From Clostridium chromiireducens (lineage in GTDB: Bacteria > Bacillota > Clostridia > Clostridiales > Clostridiaceae), in contig NZ_MZGT01000015.1 of NCBI RefSeq assembly GCF_002029255.1, positions 1 through 64,000 of the forward strand: 64,000 bases of DNA. The letters are read 5' to 3'. The notes below the pieces were generated by a model. The model did no database searches. It worked only from the letters and a program-made list of their open reading frames with translations, and was not told where the DNA came from. Shown in pieces: positions 17,931 to 28,221 of this stretch. The position numbers and the translations under genes were made by a program. Each line of letters begins with the position of its first letter. Position 1 is the first letter of the stretch.

Positions 17931-19493
17931 ATGCCTAACATTTTTGATGGACTTAAAAAGATTTCAGATAAGGATATAATTCAACAAATTGCATTACTTG
18001 AAAATATGAATATTAGTAATGTATCAAAGCCAATTATACAAAAGGCTAAGAAAAAGACAATAAGTATAATAAATTTTATTGGCAGTAAAATTGGCAGAAA
18101 TACAATAATCGAAGAACCAGAGGTAAAAGATATATGGACTTTAATAGATGAGAGGAAAGAAGAGCTTAGTAGTTTAACTAGGGAAGAATTAGATGAACGA
18201 TTGTTAAATATTATTTTAGAAAAATCTAAAAGTGATATGAAAAATCCAACAGAGGATGAGATATCAATAGAAGTAATTGAAGAAGCAGCTAAATTATATA
18301 AAATGTATAATGATTCAACGCCTAGTCAAAAAGCTGATATAATATATTCAAAATACAATGATAAAATTAATGGGAAAGCTAAAGAATATATAAATGAACA
18401 ACCGTTTGTAGATCTTCAAGAGACAACTGAGGATATAGAAGAAATAATAAATAACATGGATGAAAAGCAAAGGAAAGAATTTGCCCAATCTGTAGATGTT
18501 GAAAATCTGACTTTATTGAATGTTTGGAAAAAACTGGATAGGTTGCATTTTTCAAGACTTATATGGCTATGTGTAAAGGCTTATGGTGGTAGATTTACGC
18601 CAAAGGAAGAGATACTCCCAAGCTATATAGATATTGATAAGGATGTTGAAATAGTGCGAGGAGATGAAGAGTTAAAAAAATCTCAAGAGGAATTGTTAGA
18701 GTTAAAGAGCAAAATAGATTTATGTAAGGATAAAATTAATTCCATTGAGAAGAATCTCCAAAAAGAAAATCGCATACTAAATAATGCGATTAAAGGCAAG
18801 AGTCAAGCTGAAGGTGAAATAATAGATTTAGAAAAAATGAGTGCTAAATTAGAACCGGCCAAGAAAGCTCATGAAGATGCACTAGAGGATATAAAATTAA
18901 AAATGGAAAAAGTAGTTTTAGAAGAACTAGATTTATTAATGGAAGAATACAAAAAGATAAAATTTAGTGCTATTGATATTAACAATAAAATTTCTGATAC
19001 TAATATTGAGGTTGCATATAAAAAAGAATTAATTGAAGATAACACTAAATTAATAACAAGTAAAGAAAAATTAATAACAGAAACAGCTAGCGAATTTCAG
19101 CAGCTAAAAGGGATAGTAGATGACTTAATAAAAGAATACGATATAAAGAAGACGGAAGTAATTAAAAGAGAAGACATAAAAAGGAGCGAAATCTTCGAAA
19201 GATGGTCTAACTATTTTGATAATTTTACCTTTGAATTTAAAAGATTAAATAATGTTGTGAATTTTAATAGAAAAGATTTACTTCATATTGAAGAATGTTT
19301 ATATGAACTTCATACTATAAAAGATCCTATGGCTTTAAGTATGGGGACAGTGGAAAGTACTACAGATAAAAAAGAAGAATATCAGTATATGGATGCAATT
19401 TTCCCAGACAAATTTCAAGTTGAAATACAATACAAAGTAACAAATGACCAAGAGAAAAAAGTACATATAGCTATAATTACTACTAAGTTTTAG
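17931..19493 (+). CDS. Coiled-coil protein of unknown function
   Basis: This 520-residue, highly charged protein starts at the ATG behind GAAGGAGAT. Residues 1-230 are mostly helical with no family I recognise. Residues ~240-410 are a long coiled coil rich in E, K and L heptads. The last ~110 residues contain a W/F-rich segment (ERWSNYFDNFTFEFKRL) and end in a short beta-rich tail (FQVEIQYKVTNDQEKKVHIAIITTKF). There is no signal peptide or membrane span, so it is probably cytoplasmic. It is monocistronic, and the neighbours do not suggest a role. Confidence 0.7.
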   Translation: MPNIFDGLKKISDKDIIQQIALLENMNISNVSKPIIQKAKKKTISIINFIGSKIGRNTIIEEPEVKDIWTLIDERKEELSSLTREELDERLLNIILEKSKSDMKNPTEDEISIEVIEEAAKLYKMYNDSTPSQKADIIYSKYNDKINGKAKEYINEQPFVDLQETTEDIEEIINNMDEKQRKEFAQSVDVENLTLLNVWKKLDRLHFSRLIWLCVKAYGGRFTPKEEILPSYIDIDKDVEIVRGDEELKKSQEELLELKSKIDLCKDKINSIEKNLQKENRILNNAIKGKSQAEGEIIDLEKMSAKLEPAKKAHEDALEDIKLKMEKVVLEELDLLMEEYKKIKFSAIDINNKISDTNIEVAYKKELIEDNTKLITSKEKLITETASEFQQLKGIVDDLIKEYDIKKTEVIKREDIKRSEIFERWSNYFDNFTFEFKRLNNVVNFNRKDLLHIEECLYELHTIKDPMALSMGTVESTTDKKEEYQYMDAIFPDKFQVEIQYKVTNDQEKKVHIAIITTKF

Positions 19494-19586
19494 ATTAAAT
19501 TTTAAGTATTTTAATATAAGATAATGTGAATGAAGAATCACCTTTATTAATACTAGTGAAACTTGTAAATTAAGATACATTATTTT

Positions 19587-19630
19587 AGAACCCTTTAGAC
19601 TAATTAATAGGTATAAAGGGTTCTGTTTTT
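19587..19630 (+). terminator. Intrinsic terminator
   Basis: AGAACCCTTT pairs with AAAGGGTTCT and is followed by GTTTTT. It ends the coiled-coil gene. Confidence 0.8.
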
Positions 19631-19854
19631 ATGAGTAAAACAAAATTTTTACTATGTATTTTAGCTTTAATATCAATAACGTTTTAATGATATTATGCGA
19701 TAGTAAGTTTACGGTATCAACATGAAGATAAACCCATATTATTAGTTACAAAGTAATTAATAATATGTCATTAAATATTAGGCATAATTTTATTTAGAAA
19801 GCGCAATATATTCCTGTAGTATAAAATTTGAAAATTTTTCAGGGAGGATTGGCG

Positions 19855-20922
19855 ATGAAATCAATTAAAAATATGATAATACTTATTGTAGTTGCAATCA
19901 TAACAATTGAAGTATTCATAGGTGCCGTTCCAAGCTGTTTCGCCTTAAAGTCAAATACAGGCTGGAATAGTAATGGAAAACCGATAAGGGTATCTGTGGT
20001 ATTTTATAGATTCGATGATCCCTTTGTTTCTTTAGTAAAACAAAGTTTTGAGAATATACAGAGTAAGAATAGTGATATTGTTAGTTTTAATTTTTATGAC
20101 AGTAAAAACGAACAAGCTGTGCAAAATCATACTATTGATATGCTGTTGGAAAGTGGGAATACAGACCTTCTTGTGTTAAGTTTAGTGGAATTGAAGCATG
20201 ATCCCAAAGAAATAATTAATAAAGTTAAGGAAAAAAATATTCCAGTTATTTTTGTTAATAGAAGACCAATTAAAATAAGTTCAAGTGTGATTGAATCTTA
20301 CGACAAAGCTTATTACATATTTACGGACTCAGAACAAGGTGGAAGATTACAGGGGAAAATTTTAGTGGATATGTGGAATAAAAATAAGGATACTATTGAT
20401 AAAAATAAAGATAATATAATGCAATATGTTATGCTTCAAGGTGATCCTGATAACATGGAAACAATTGATAGAACAAAATATTCGATTATGGCAATAGAAG
20501 ATGCAGGAATTAAAGTAGAGAATATTGCGACAAAGGTATGCAATTGGGAGGAGGATACTGCCAAAGATACTATGGTGGCATTGTTTACTCAATATTCCAA
20601 TAAAATAGAAGTTATTGTCTCAAATAACGATGCAATGGCATTAGGGGCTATTGAAACGTTGCAAAAATTTGGTTATAACAAGGGTGATAAAACAAAGACA
20701 ATTCCTGTTGTCGGAGTAGATGCGATACTGAAAGCTCAAGATTTTATCAAAAAAGGATTTATGGCAGCGACTATCGTTCAAAGTCCAGATATTATGGCGG
20801 AAACTATATATGACATTGGAATCCAACTATTAAGTGGAAATACACGTTATGAATGTCCTAAATATAGATGTGATGAAAGTGGAAGGATTATTTATCTTCC
20901 TTTTTATCAATGTGTATGTTGA
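19855..20922 (+). CDS. Orphan MglB-like galactose/sugar-binding protein
   Basis: This 355-residue periplasmic-binding-protein type 1 family member (galactose-binding MglB group) has an N-terminal hydrophobic export signal (MIILIVVAIITIEVFIGAVPSCFA) without a convincing lipobox. Family segments include VVFYRFDDPFVSLVKQSFENIQ, SNNDAMALGAIETLQKFGYN and PVVGVDAILKAQDFIKKGFMAAT. No ABC ATPase or permease lies next to it. It may feed a distant transporter or act as a sensor input. A paralogue lies at 53011-54051. The start is set by CAGGGAGG before ATG 19855. Confidence 0.8.
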   Translation: MKSIKNMIILIVVAIITIEVFIGAVPSCFALKSNTGWNSNGKPIRVSVVFYRFDDPFVSLVKQSFENIQSKNSDIVSFNFYDSKNEQAVQNHTIDMLLESGNTDLLVLSLVELKHDPKEIINKVKEKNIPVIFVNRRPIKISSSVIESYDKAYYIFTDSEQGGRLQGKILVDMWNKNKDTIDKNKDNIMQYVMLQGDPDNMETIDRTKYSIMAIEDAGIKVENIATKVCNWEEDTAKDTMVALFTQYSNKIEVIVSNNDAMALGAIETLQKFGYNKGDKTKTIPVVGVDAILKAQDFIKKGFMAATIVQSPDIMAETIYDIGIQLLSGNTRYECPKYRCDESGRIIYLPFYQCVC

Positions 20923-21221
20923 ATTTTAATTCAGTAGTAATGGAAAAAATATGTGTTGAATTTTGAAAAGATGTTCAGTTCCATAGTTGAAATGAACATC
21001 CTTTTAATATGAGCAATTTTATAAAAAATTAACTTAAGCATGAAATCTAAGTCGAAAAAATGCATGATATTGCAATAGTTTATATGTATTAAGAATTAAG
21101 ATTTTGTCTATAATTAAACTATTGAAAAGATGATAATGTTTACAAAGGCATTCGTATATTATTTCAGCATTAAGATCATGAAAAAGCAGTAATATCATAT
21201 TTTGAAAAAAGGTGAGAAGAA
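20923..21221 (+). other. Intergenic region, nothing clear
   Basis: This AT-rich sequence lies between the MglB-like gene and a possible small gene. A weak hairpin (GATGTTCAGTT...AATGAACATCC, 20970-21001) with TTTTAAT after it may terminate the upstream transcript. No other structure is seen. Confidence 0.3.
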
Positions 21222-21392
21222 ATGGGAAATATAATTAAAATAAATCTGTACGTAGAAATGAAAAGAAAAAAGGACAATAAGTTAAACTTAGAAACAATTG
21301 AAAAGATTATTCTGGAGTATAACTGTTGGATAAAGAAAACTAATAGAGAAGATAAAATAGAAAACTATGAAAAGTTTCTGCAAGCAAAATAG
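21222..21392 (+). CDS. Possible small basic protein
   Basis: This 56-codon frame starts with ATG after AAAGGTGAG at good spacing. The product begins MGNIIKINLYVEMKRKKDNK and is rich in K and E, with one cysteine and one tryptophan (EYNCWIKK). No family is recognised. The ribosome site and codon composition make it plausible. A chance frame is the alternative. Confidence 0.4.
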   Translation: MGNIIKINLYVEMKRKKDNKLNLETIEKIILEYNCWIKKTNREDKIENYEKFLQAK

Positions 21393-21672
21393 TTTTTAAG
21401 AAGTTGTAATGCTAAAGTTATCGGTTACTATTTCTTGAATTAATATAATAAAAATGTAATTATGTAATAAAAAAGGCAGCAACCGAAGTTACCGCCAAGT
21501 CCATTTTGTATCTTTATTTTAACTTAAGATATTTGTAAAGTTAAAGGGAAATCAATCAAATATAAAGTTTCGCTTAATAAAATAGAGAAAGCTTTATATT
21601 AAATAAATTGTTGATTCAAAGTTTACTTTAGATATGAACGAAGCGAGAAAATCTATATAAAAATGTACCAAA

Positions 21673-22227
21673 CTACTTAAAATCTAAAATTTTATTTATA
21701 AATGTATTACCAGATAAAATACAGAAAACTCGCATTTGACCAAATTCCGTTTCGATTTTTACAATACGGTCATTTATTTCACTAAAATTATTGAGCAATT
21801 CTGTCTCTTGAATTATAAGAGGTATTGAAATTTTAACTGCTATATCACGTTTTCCAAATTCTGAAAGAACATTTCCAACGGTAATATTTATTAAATCAGA
21901 CGCAGTTTCTTTAATATATAATTCAGTTTCTTCCTCTTTGATATCCATACTTTTGGTATAGCGTCTAAATATCTCTTTTATAAGTGAATTATCATAATTA
22001 AAACCTACGACTAACTTTCTGCAATCTTCAATGCAGATAATTGAAGTTAATCCGGTAAGAGAAGTATTATCCCTCTCTAAAAATTCAAAATCCATTTGAA
22101 TTACACTAATTTTGGTAACTTGATCTAAAACAGAAATAGTTCGTCTAACCACAGCAAGCAAAAATTCATTTATATCTACGTCAGTTCTTATAATGCAACT
22201 TTTAGTGTTTTTTTTTGCATGAGACAT
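21673..22227 (-). CDS. CheX-like phosphatase / CheC-type protein
   Basis: This 184-residue protein has the CheX/CheC signature helix ETASDLINITVGNVLSEFGKRDIAVKIS, where E and N residues remove phosphate from CheY-type receivers. The N-terminal part is extended compared with short CheX. Its ATG follows the stop of the hybrid kinase with no gap (TAAATG), so the two are translationally coupled. The expected substrate is a phosphorylated receiver, most simply the CheY-like protein at 29322-29792. The CheX family call is by motif. Confidence 0.65.
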   Translation of the reverse strand: MSHAKKNTKSCIIRTDVDINEFLLAVVRRTISVLDQVTKISVIQMDFEFLERDNTSLTGLTSIICIEDCRKLVVGFNYDNSLIKEIFRRYTKSMDIKEEETELYIKETASDLINITVGNVLSEFGKRDIAVKISIPLIIQETELLNNFSEINDRIVKIETEFGQMRVFCILSGNTFINKILDFK

Positions 22228-25200
22228 TTAAGATTCCTCCTTATTAAAAAAGGTGAAGGTGAATTTGGTGCCGTGACCTAAAGATGTCTCTACGTTTATT
22301 GATCCTCCAAGCTTTTCGATTTCCGTTTTAACAGCACTTAAGCCATAACCTCTGCCTGATAACTCATTAATTGAATCTCTAGTTGAGAAATTATCCGAAA
22401 ATATTAAAGTTATCAATTGTTCACGGGTTAGGGAAGTAGCCTGAACATTTGAAACTAAGTTTTTATCAATGGCTTTTTCTTTAATTCTTTGAGTATCGAT
22501 ACCTATTCCATCATCTTCGATAATCAATGAGATGCAAGAATTATGATCTTGTACAGTACATCTAATATTACCTAGTTCGTTTTTTCCATTTTCTAGCCTT
22601 TCGTCAGGAGTTTCTATGCCATGATCGACAGCGTTTCTAAAAACATGGATTAAGCTTTTAATAAAAGGAGAAAATATGTTTGGATTTACTTTAATGTCAT
22701 CGCCATTAATATTTAATGTGCAGAGCTTTTTATCTAAGCTTTGTGCAAGTTTATATGTATAATCAATATAAGGAATAAGCATTTCTTTAATATTTTTGAA
22801 TCTAATAGTTCTCATGATTTCAATAGCCTCTAAAAGTGATTTGTTCTCTTTATACATTGAGTTTTGGCCTACAAGTTTAGCTATCTTTTCTAGCTTTATA
22901 GCTAAAGCTTCATCTATAAATATTTTAGTTTCCTCAGCAAAAAAATGCTCTCCAAGTACGTCAGTAATAATTTTTATATCGCTTTTAAATGCGGAATAAC
23001 AACAACTACTCTCAAAAATACTCATTATTATATTTTCAAAAGTAGAATCTTCTTTCTTTAGCTCAGACAATTTACTTTCAATTTTATGAAGCTCTTTAGG
23101 TAAGCTTATAAAGTTAAATTGCGAAAATGAACCTTTGTAAGTATGAATTGTGCGATAGATTTCAGATAATTTTTCATGAGGACTTAAATTCATTTCTAAA
23201 ATTTCGTTATAGCCGCTTTCTATAAAAAATATAAAGGAATCAACTAATTCAGAGATATCATTTTTATTAGTGAAGCCTGCAACAACGAGTTTAAGTCTTT
23301 TCTGCTCATCTTTAACCATTTCTTCAAGTTCTTTTTCATGAGTAATATCCGTAAGAATAAGCATGAATTTTAATTTGCTAAGTATCTTACATTTCATTTT
23401 AATATATCTTTTATTAATATAAATATTAGAGGGGAGTAATGAAAGTAACATTTCTTTTCTAAATTCATCATCAGTCTCTATTATCATTTTGATACTCATT
23501 GAAAAAGTAGTGACTGCATCAATACTATCAGAGAATAAAAGATTCAAAACATTAAGGCCAGAAATATCTCTTGAGAAAATATTTAAGCACTCACTGCTGT
23601 ATTCCGAATCTATGATAAAATTATCGTCAAAAATTAGAAAGCCTTCCCCTGAATTATCTAAAAGAGAGTATACTTTATTCATAGATTCATTAAGTTCCAA
23701 AGTTCTTTCTTCAACTTTTCTTTCAAGAGTGTTATTTAAGTTTTCTAAGTTTTTATAAATATGTGCATTTTCCATAGAAATTGCGATTTGTGAAGAAATT
23801 ATTTTTAATATTTCAATTCTATCTTTACTAAAAGCTCCATCTATAAGATTATTTTCTAAGTAAATTAAGCCACTAACGTCTCCTTTTATTAATATGGGCA
23901 TACATAAGATAGATTTCGGATTATATTCTAAAATATAGGGATCGTTTATAAATTTTTCATCTAGAGAAATTCTGTCTAAAATAACTGTTTCTGCAGAATT
24001 GATGACATAATTCACTAAACTTTTAGGAATATATTCATAATCATCAATTGGACATCCTTGTAAAACCTCTATTTTATTTGTCTCAGCTAAACCAATAGCC
24101 TTAATAAAATATTTATTATTTTCGTTTATTAAGTAAACTGCCTTTTGAGCTCCAGCGTTTTCGACTAAGATATAAGTAAGCTTTTTTAATAAATCTTCAA
24201 GAATAATTTCACCTGAAATAGCCTGAGTAGCTTTAATAATAGTTGCAGCATCCATAGAAATTGTTTTATCACTAGAACTTGAAGTAGAATCAAAATAAAG
24301 TTTATTCATATAATTTAATCTGTTTGCTTCGGAATCTGTAAAGAATATATTCCTATATTTCTTTTTTAGTTGTTTTGCTTTTGCGTTTGCACCCCATCGC
24401 ATATATAGGTAATGTGCTTCCTCAATGTAGAACCTGCCAAGCTTAAGATCTCCTTTTTCAATAAATAGTTTTGCTTTAAGTTCATTTGAAAGAGCTTCAT
24501 CTTGTATTAAATTATTCTTATTTGAAAATTCAATTGCCTTATTATAGTAATCAATAGCTTTTGTAACTTTCTTTTGGATTCTATTTTTTTCGGCTTCTAC
24601 AAGATAATATTTATTTAAAAAGTTCATAGGAGCATGTTTTGCCCATTTTTTCATCTTGTGCTGATTTGATATTACTGCCCTTAAAGCCGACTTTTGTTCT
24701 ATGGAAGGCAATTCTTTGCATCTTTCAAGTGCATTAAGTGAAGCATAGAAATAGAATGTTGGAACAGCAACTGTCGATTTTAAGCTGTCAATATATTTCT
24801 TAGTAAGTTCCGCATTTAATGCTGCTGCTTCGTGATCGTCAAATAAATAGCATAAAATTAATTTTATCATATAAACAGAACATACTGATGTGGTATCAGC
24901 AGTTTTTATATGTAGTGGAAGCATTTTAGCCTCGTCATATACATCTCCAATAAGAAGTGTAGGATTTTCATTTTTTCCTCTAAGGTTATAAACAAGCTGA
25001 CACATCATTTGAGTAAGATAAAGCTGAAGGTCTTGATTAAAACTTTTTATACTCTCAATAAAATAAGGCATTTCTGTTTCTAGTACTGCTAAACTTTTAC
25101 CAGCATAGAAAGCTTTATTGCAGTAGTAAAATCCGTTACAAGATGCAAACTCTAAATCACCAACTTCAAGACCAGCTTCATACCCTTCTTTAAATAGAGG

Positions 25201-28176
25201 AAGAAGATCTTTTAGAGGTTCCTTCCAATGAGATATAAAGGCATTGTTCATAAAGTAAACTTTCGATTTCTGCTCCTTCGCATCTAAAATATCAAGTAGA
25301 CGCAAAGCTAGTTTGCTAAGTGAATAACCAGTATCAATGTCACCAATAGAACAAAGAATCAATCCATAAGCTCCATATAAAAAGGGTGCCTCAGGAGAAT
25401 TACCAGATTTTATCAGGATTAATACTGCTTCAGAAACTATATAAGATAGAAGCAAAGGATCTGCTCTGTAGTACATAAATCCTACTGAAGAAATAATTGA
25501 TAATACTGATAAAAGAGTTTTATCTTTAATTACAGGAGAATCAGGAATTGATTCTAAGGTTTTTGATTTCAAGTAAAGTCGCGCTTGAAGTAGCTTTGTG
25601 ATTATCTCCACTTTACTAGGATTTCTATTAAAATTGAATCCCAGCAATTTAAAGCAATTTATACCAGTATCAATTGCTTTAGGAATATTCCCTTGGGCAG
25701 CATAAGCCTGAATTAAAATCCTGTGTATGCTAACTTTATCTAATGCGGTTTTCACATTTACCTCAACAATTGGAATTATGCTCATCATGCTTTCAAAATT
25801 GCCACTTAAATAAAAGGCTTCAGCAGCTTCAATATGGAGATTTAGTGTTAAATCATATTGATCAATCCAACTATTATCGTCTAGTAAAGAAATTCCACAC
25901 TTCAAATAGTTAGCTGCAAAATCATAAGCTATAGAATTTTTAGATTTTATTCCTGCTGCTAATTCTAATTCGGCTATTTGTATTCTCTCTCCTAAAGTAT
26001 TTATTAAATCTACTCCTTGGCTGTAATGATCTAAAATCTCAAACAATTTCTCATTAAGATAATGCTCATCGGAATTCGAAAGCAGTAGTCGTCCGAGTTT
26101 TAGATGGAGTTCTTTTTTATTGGTACTTTCTACAAAATTATAGGCTGCCTGTTGAATTCTATCATGTATAAAGTGCCATTGTATATTATTCTTATTATCT
26201 TGAAGTGCAATTAATCCGTCTAATAAGGCTTCATTTAATAAATTATATATTTTTTCTTTAGGCTTCTCAGCAATGATGGAAAGTGTCCTAATATCAAAGC
26301 TGTTTCCTATACAAGAAGCTAGAGTCAGCAGCTCTTTTACTTCTGGATTGAGCTTACTTATTTTACGTATCATAAAATGAACAACATTATCTGTAATATC
26401 AGCATTAGTTATCAATTTGAGATCCCAGGTCCAAAGTCTAGTGATAGAATCAAAGGAAATTAAATTTTCCTTATGGAGGACCTGTAAAAACTGATTTAGA
26501 AAAAATGGGTTCCCCTCAGTCTTATTTAAGCACAATTCCCCCAGTGGAATAATTTCATCTGAATCAATATGTAAAGTATCTTTTAGCAAATTGCAAACAT
26601 GAGGTAATTCTAGATTCTTTAACTTTACTTTAATAAGCTCAACATTTGATTTTTCAAGATTATCAAGAAATAACACTAAAGGATGAGCTCCAAATATTTC
26701 ATTATCTCTATAACTCAATAACAAGGTTAGGTTTTTTAATTCGCTGTCAAGGAGCAGTTTCTCAATTAGTTTTAGAGAGGCTAAATCACACCATTGAATA
26801 TCATCTAGAAAAATAGTGAGTGGATGTTCCTTAGAGCAGCAAATCCTCACAAAAGTTTGAAATACAAAGTTAAATCTATTAGAAGCTTCAGTTGGATTAA
26901 GGCTAGGAACATTAGGCTGATTCCCGACAATTAATTCAAAAGATGGTATAATATCTATTATAATTTTGCTGTTTGAACCTATATTTTTAAGAAAAAGATT
27001 CTTCCAATACTCTAATTCAGATTTGCTGCTGGAAAGAATTTGTTTAATAACTTCCTCAAATGCTTGTATTAATGCTGAATAAGAAAGGGAATGTTTTAAT
27101 TGATCGAATTTTCCGACTGCATAAAAGCCATTTTGATTTACAATAAATTTTCGTAATTCATTAACCAGTGATGATTTACCAACTCCTGAATATCCAGATA
27201 CTGTAATAAGTTTCGGGGAATTTGAGTCGGAACATTCTAAGGTGTTTACAAGTTTTTTTATCTCTAACTCGCGCCCATATAGTTTTTGAGATACTATAAA
27301 TCTATTGGAAATATCATTTTTTCCTAAAACAAAACTATTAATTTGACCATTATTCTCAAAGTCATTTAAACATCTTTGAAGGTCATTTTTTAATTCTTCA
27401 GCACTTTGATATCTGTTTTCAGCCATCTTTTCCATAAGTTTCATGATTATGTCTGATATAATTTTAGGAATTCTACTTAGTGCTTTAAATGGAGAAATAG
27501 GCTCCTTAGCTAAATGGCAGTAAATTAATTCTAATTCATCATTGGATGTAAAAGGTAAATGACCTATCAATAATTCATATAGAGTTATTCCAAGAGAGTA
27601 GAAATCTGTCCTATAATCAATGGAACGATTCATACGGCCGGTTTGTTCAGGGGATATATATGGTATGGTTCCGCGAACATGTTCAAAATTTCCTATGCTC
27701 CTATTATCAACTTCTAATATAGAAGACATTCCGAAATCAGTAACTTTAACAACCCCAGTTTGAGTATTTATAATTATATTACCTGGGTTAAGGTCGTTAT
27801 GCACAATATTAGAGTTATGAATGTCACATAAGGCTTGAACAATTTTAAGAGATATATTTAGGAATTCATTGATTGTGAATTTTTTACTCCTTAGTATTGA
27901 TTTAAGAGATTCCCCGCCGAAATCTTCCATAACTAAAAAAGGAGAACCTTCTTTTTCTATTATTTCATATATCCTGACAATAGAGTCACTATTAATCTTC
28001 TGGTTTATTTCATATTCATGTCTTATACTAAAAATATGTGTAAAGTCTGAAGTTTCATCGTTCACTTGTTTTATAATCACTGGAAGGTTATCTTTTTTAC
28101 GTTTACCTCTATATACAATAGTTCTCTCGTTAGTGTAAATTTTTTCAGTTATAATATATTTTGAAATCTCAGGCAT
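22228..28176 (-). CDS. Giant hybrid: Ser/Thr kinase, AAA ATPase, TPR-like, GAF, PAS-like, Hpt and CheA-type ATPase
   Basis: This is a 1982-residue cytoplasmic protein. Residues ~10-270 are a protein kinase domain (catalytic loop IVHNDLNPGN, VTDFG). An AAA/NTPase domain follows, with P-loop GYSGVGKSS near 329 and Walker B IFLDDIQW near 450. The helical TPR-like region spans ~700-1280, GAF ~1305-1465, a short coiled coil, and a PAS-like segment ~1495-1600. An Hpt-type helix carries the candidate phospho-histidine in HTYKGSFSQF (~1681). A CheA-type ATPase ends it: N box HVFRNAVDHGIE (~1845), DDGIGID and SGRGYGLSAVK (~1942). No CheW-like P5 domain is present. The kinase loop reads HND rather than HRD, so Ser/Thr kinase activity is likely but not certain. 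It is transcribed with the CheX-like gene. Confidence 0.85.
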   Translation of the reverse strand: MPEISKYIITEKIYTNERTIVYRGKRKKDNLPVIIKQVNDETSDFTHIFSIRHEYEINQKINSDSIVRIYEIIEKEGSPFLVMEDFGGESLKSILRSKKFTINEFLNISLKIVQALCDIHNSNIVHNDLNPGNIIINTQTGVVKVTDFGMSSILEVDNRSIGNFEHVRGTIPYISPEQTGRMNRSIDYRTDFYSLGITLYELLIGHLPFTSNDELELIYCHLAKEPISPFKALSRIPKIISDIIMKLMEKMAENRYQSAEELKNDLQRCLNDFENNGQINSFVLGKNDISNRFIVSQKLYGRELEIKKLVNTLECSDSNSPKLITVSGYSGVGKSSLVNELRKFIVNQNGFYAVGKFDQLKHSLSYSALIQAFEEVIKQILSSSKSELEYWKNLFLKNIGSNSKIIIDIIPSFELIVGNQPNVPSLNPTEASNRFNFVFQTFVRICCSKEHPLTIFLDDIQWCDLASLKLIEKLLLDSELKNLTLLLSYRDNEIFGAHPLVLFLDNLEKSNVELIKVKLKNLELPHVCNLLKDTLHIDSDEIIPLGELCLNKTEGNPFFLNQFLQVLHKENLISFDSITRLWTWDLKLITNADITDNVVHFMIRKISKLNPEVKELLTLASCIGNSFDIRTLSIIAEKPKEKIYNLLNEALLDGLIALQDNKNNIQWHFIHDRIQQAAYNFVESTNKKELHLKLGRLLLSNSDEHYLNEKLFEILDHYSQGVDLINTLGERIQIAELELAAGIKSKNSIAYDFAANYLKCGISLLDDNSWIDQYDLTLNLHIEAAEAFYLSGNFESMMSIIPIVEVNVKTALDKVSIHRILIQAYAAQGNIPKAIDTGINCFKLLGFNFNRNPSKVEIITKLLQARLYLKSKTLESIPDSPVIKDKTLLSVLSIISSVGFMYYRADPLLLSYIVSEAVLILIKSGNSPEAPFLYGAYGLILCSIGDIDTGYSLSKLALRLLDILDAKEQKSKVYFMNNAFISHWKEPLKDLLPLFKEGYEAGLEVGDLEFASCNGFYYCNKAFYAGKSLAVLETEMPYFIESIKSFNQDLQLYLTQMMCQLVYNLRGKNENPTLLIGDVYDEAKMLPLHIKTADTTSVCSVYMIKLILCYLFDDHEAAALNAELTKKYIDSLKSTVAVPTFYFYASLNALERCKELPSIEQKSALRAVISNQHKMKKWAKHAPMNFLNKYYLVEAEKNRIQKKVTKAIDYYNKAIEFSNKNNLIQDEALSNELKAKLFIEKGDLKLGRFYIEEAHYLYMRWGANAKAKQLKKKYRNIFFTDSEANRLNYMNKLYFDSTSSSSDKTISMDAATIIKATQAISGEIILEDLLKKLTYILVENAGAQKAVYLINENNKYFIKAIGLAETNKIEVLQGCPIDDYEYIPKSLVNYVINSAETVILDRISLDEKFINDPYILEYNPKSILCMPILIKGDVSGLIYLENNLIDGAFSKDRIEILKIISSQIAISMENAHIYKNLENLNNTLERKVEERTLELNESMNKVYSLLDNSGEGFLIFDDNFIIDSEYSSECLNIFSRDISGLNVLNLLFSDSIDAVTTFSMSIKMIIETDDEFRKEMLLSLLPSNIYINKRYIKMKCKILSKLKFMLILTDITHEKELEEMVKDEQKRLKLVVAGFTNKNDISELVDSFIFFIESGYNEILEMNLSPHEKLSEIYRTIHTYKGSFSQFNFISLPKELHKIESKLSELKKEDSTFENIIMSIFESSCCYSAFKSDIKIITDVLGEHFFAEETKIFIDEALAIKLEKIAKLVGQNSMYKENKSLLEAIEIMRTIRFKNIKEMLIPYIDYTYKLAQSLDKKLCTLNINGDDIKVNPNIFSPFIKSLIHVFRNAVDHGIETPDERLENGKNELGNIRCTVQDHNSCISLIIEDDGIGIDTQRIKEKAIDKNLVSNVQATSLTREQLITLIFSDNFSTRDSINELSGRGYGLSAVKTEIEKLGGSINVETSLGHGTKFTFTFFNKEES

Positions 28177-28221
28177 GAATTATACCTCCATAAAATATTG
28201 CTAAATTTATTCTTGAAAAAG

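Noticed and set aside
22796-28138. Several + strand frames inside the giant kinase gene
   Set aside because: They are antisense frames produced by the codon use of the - strand gene and show no domain features.
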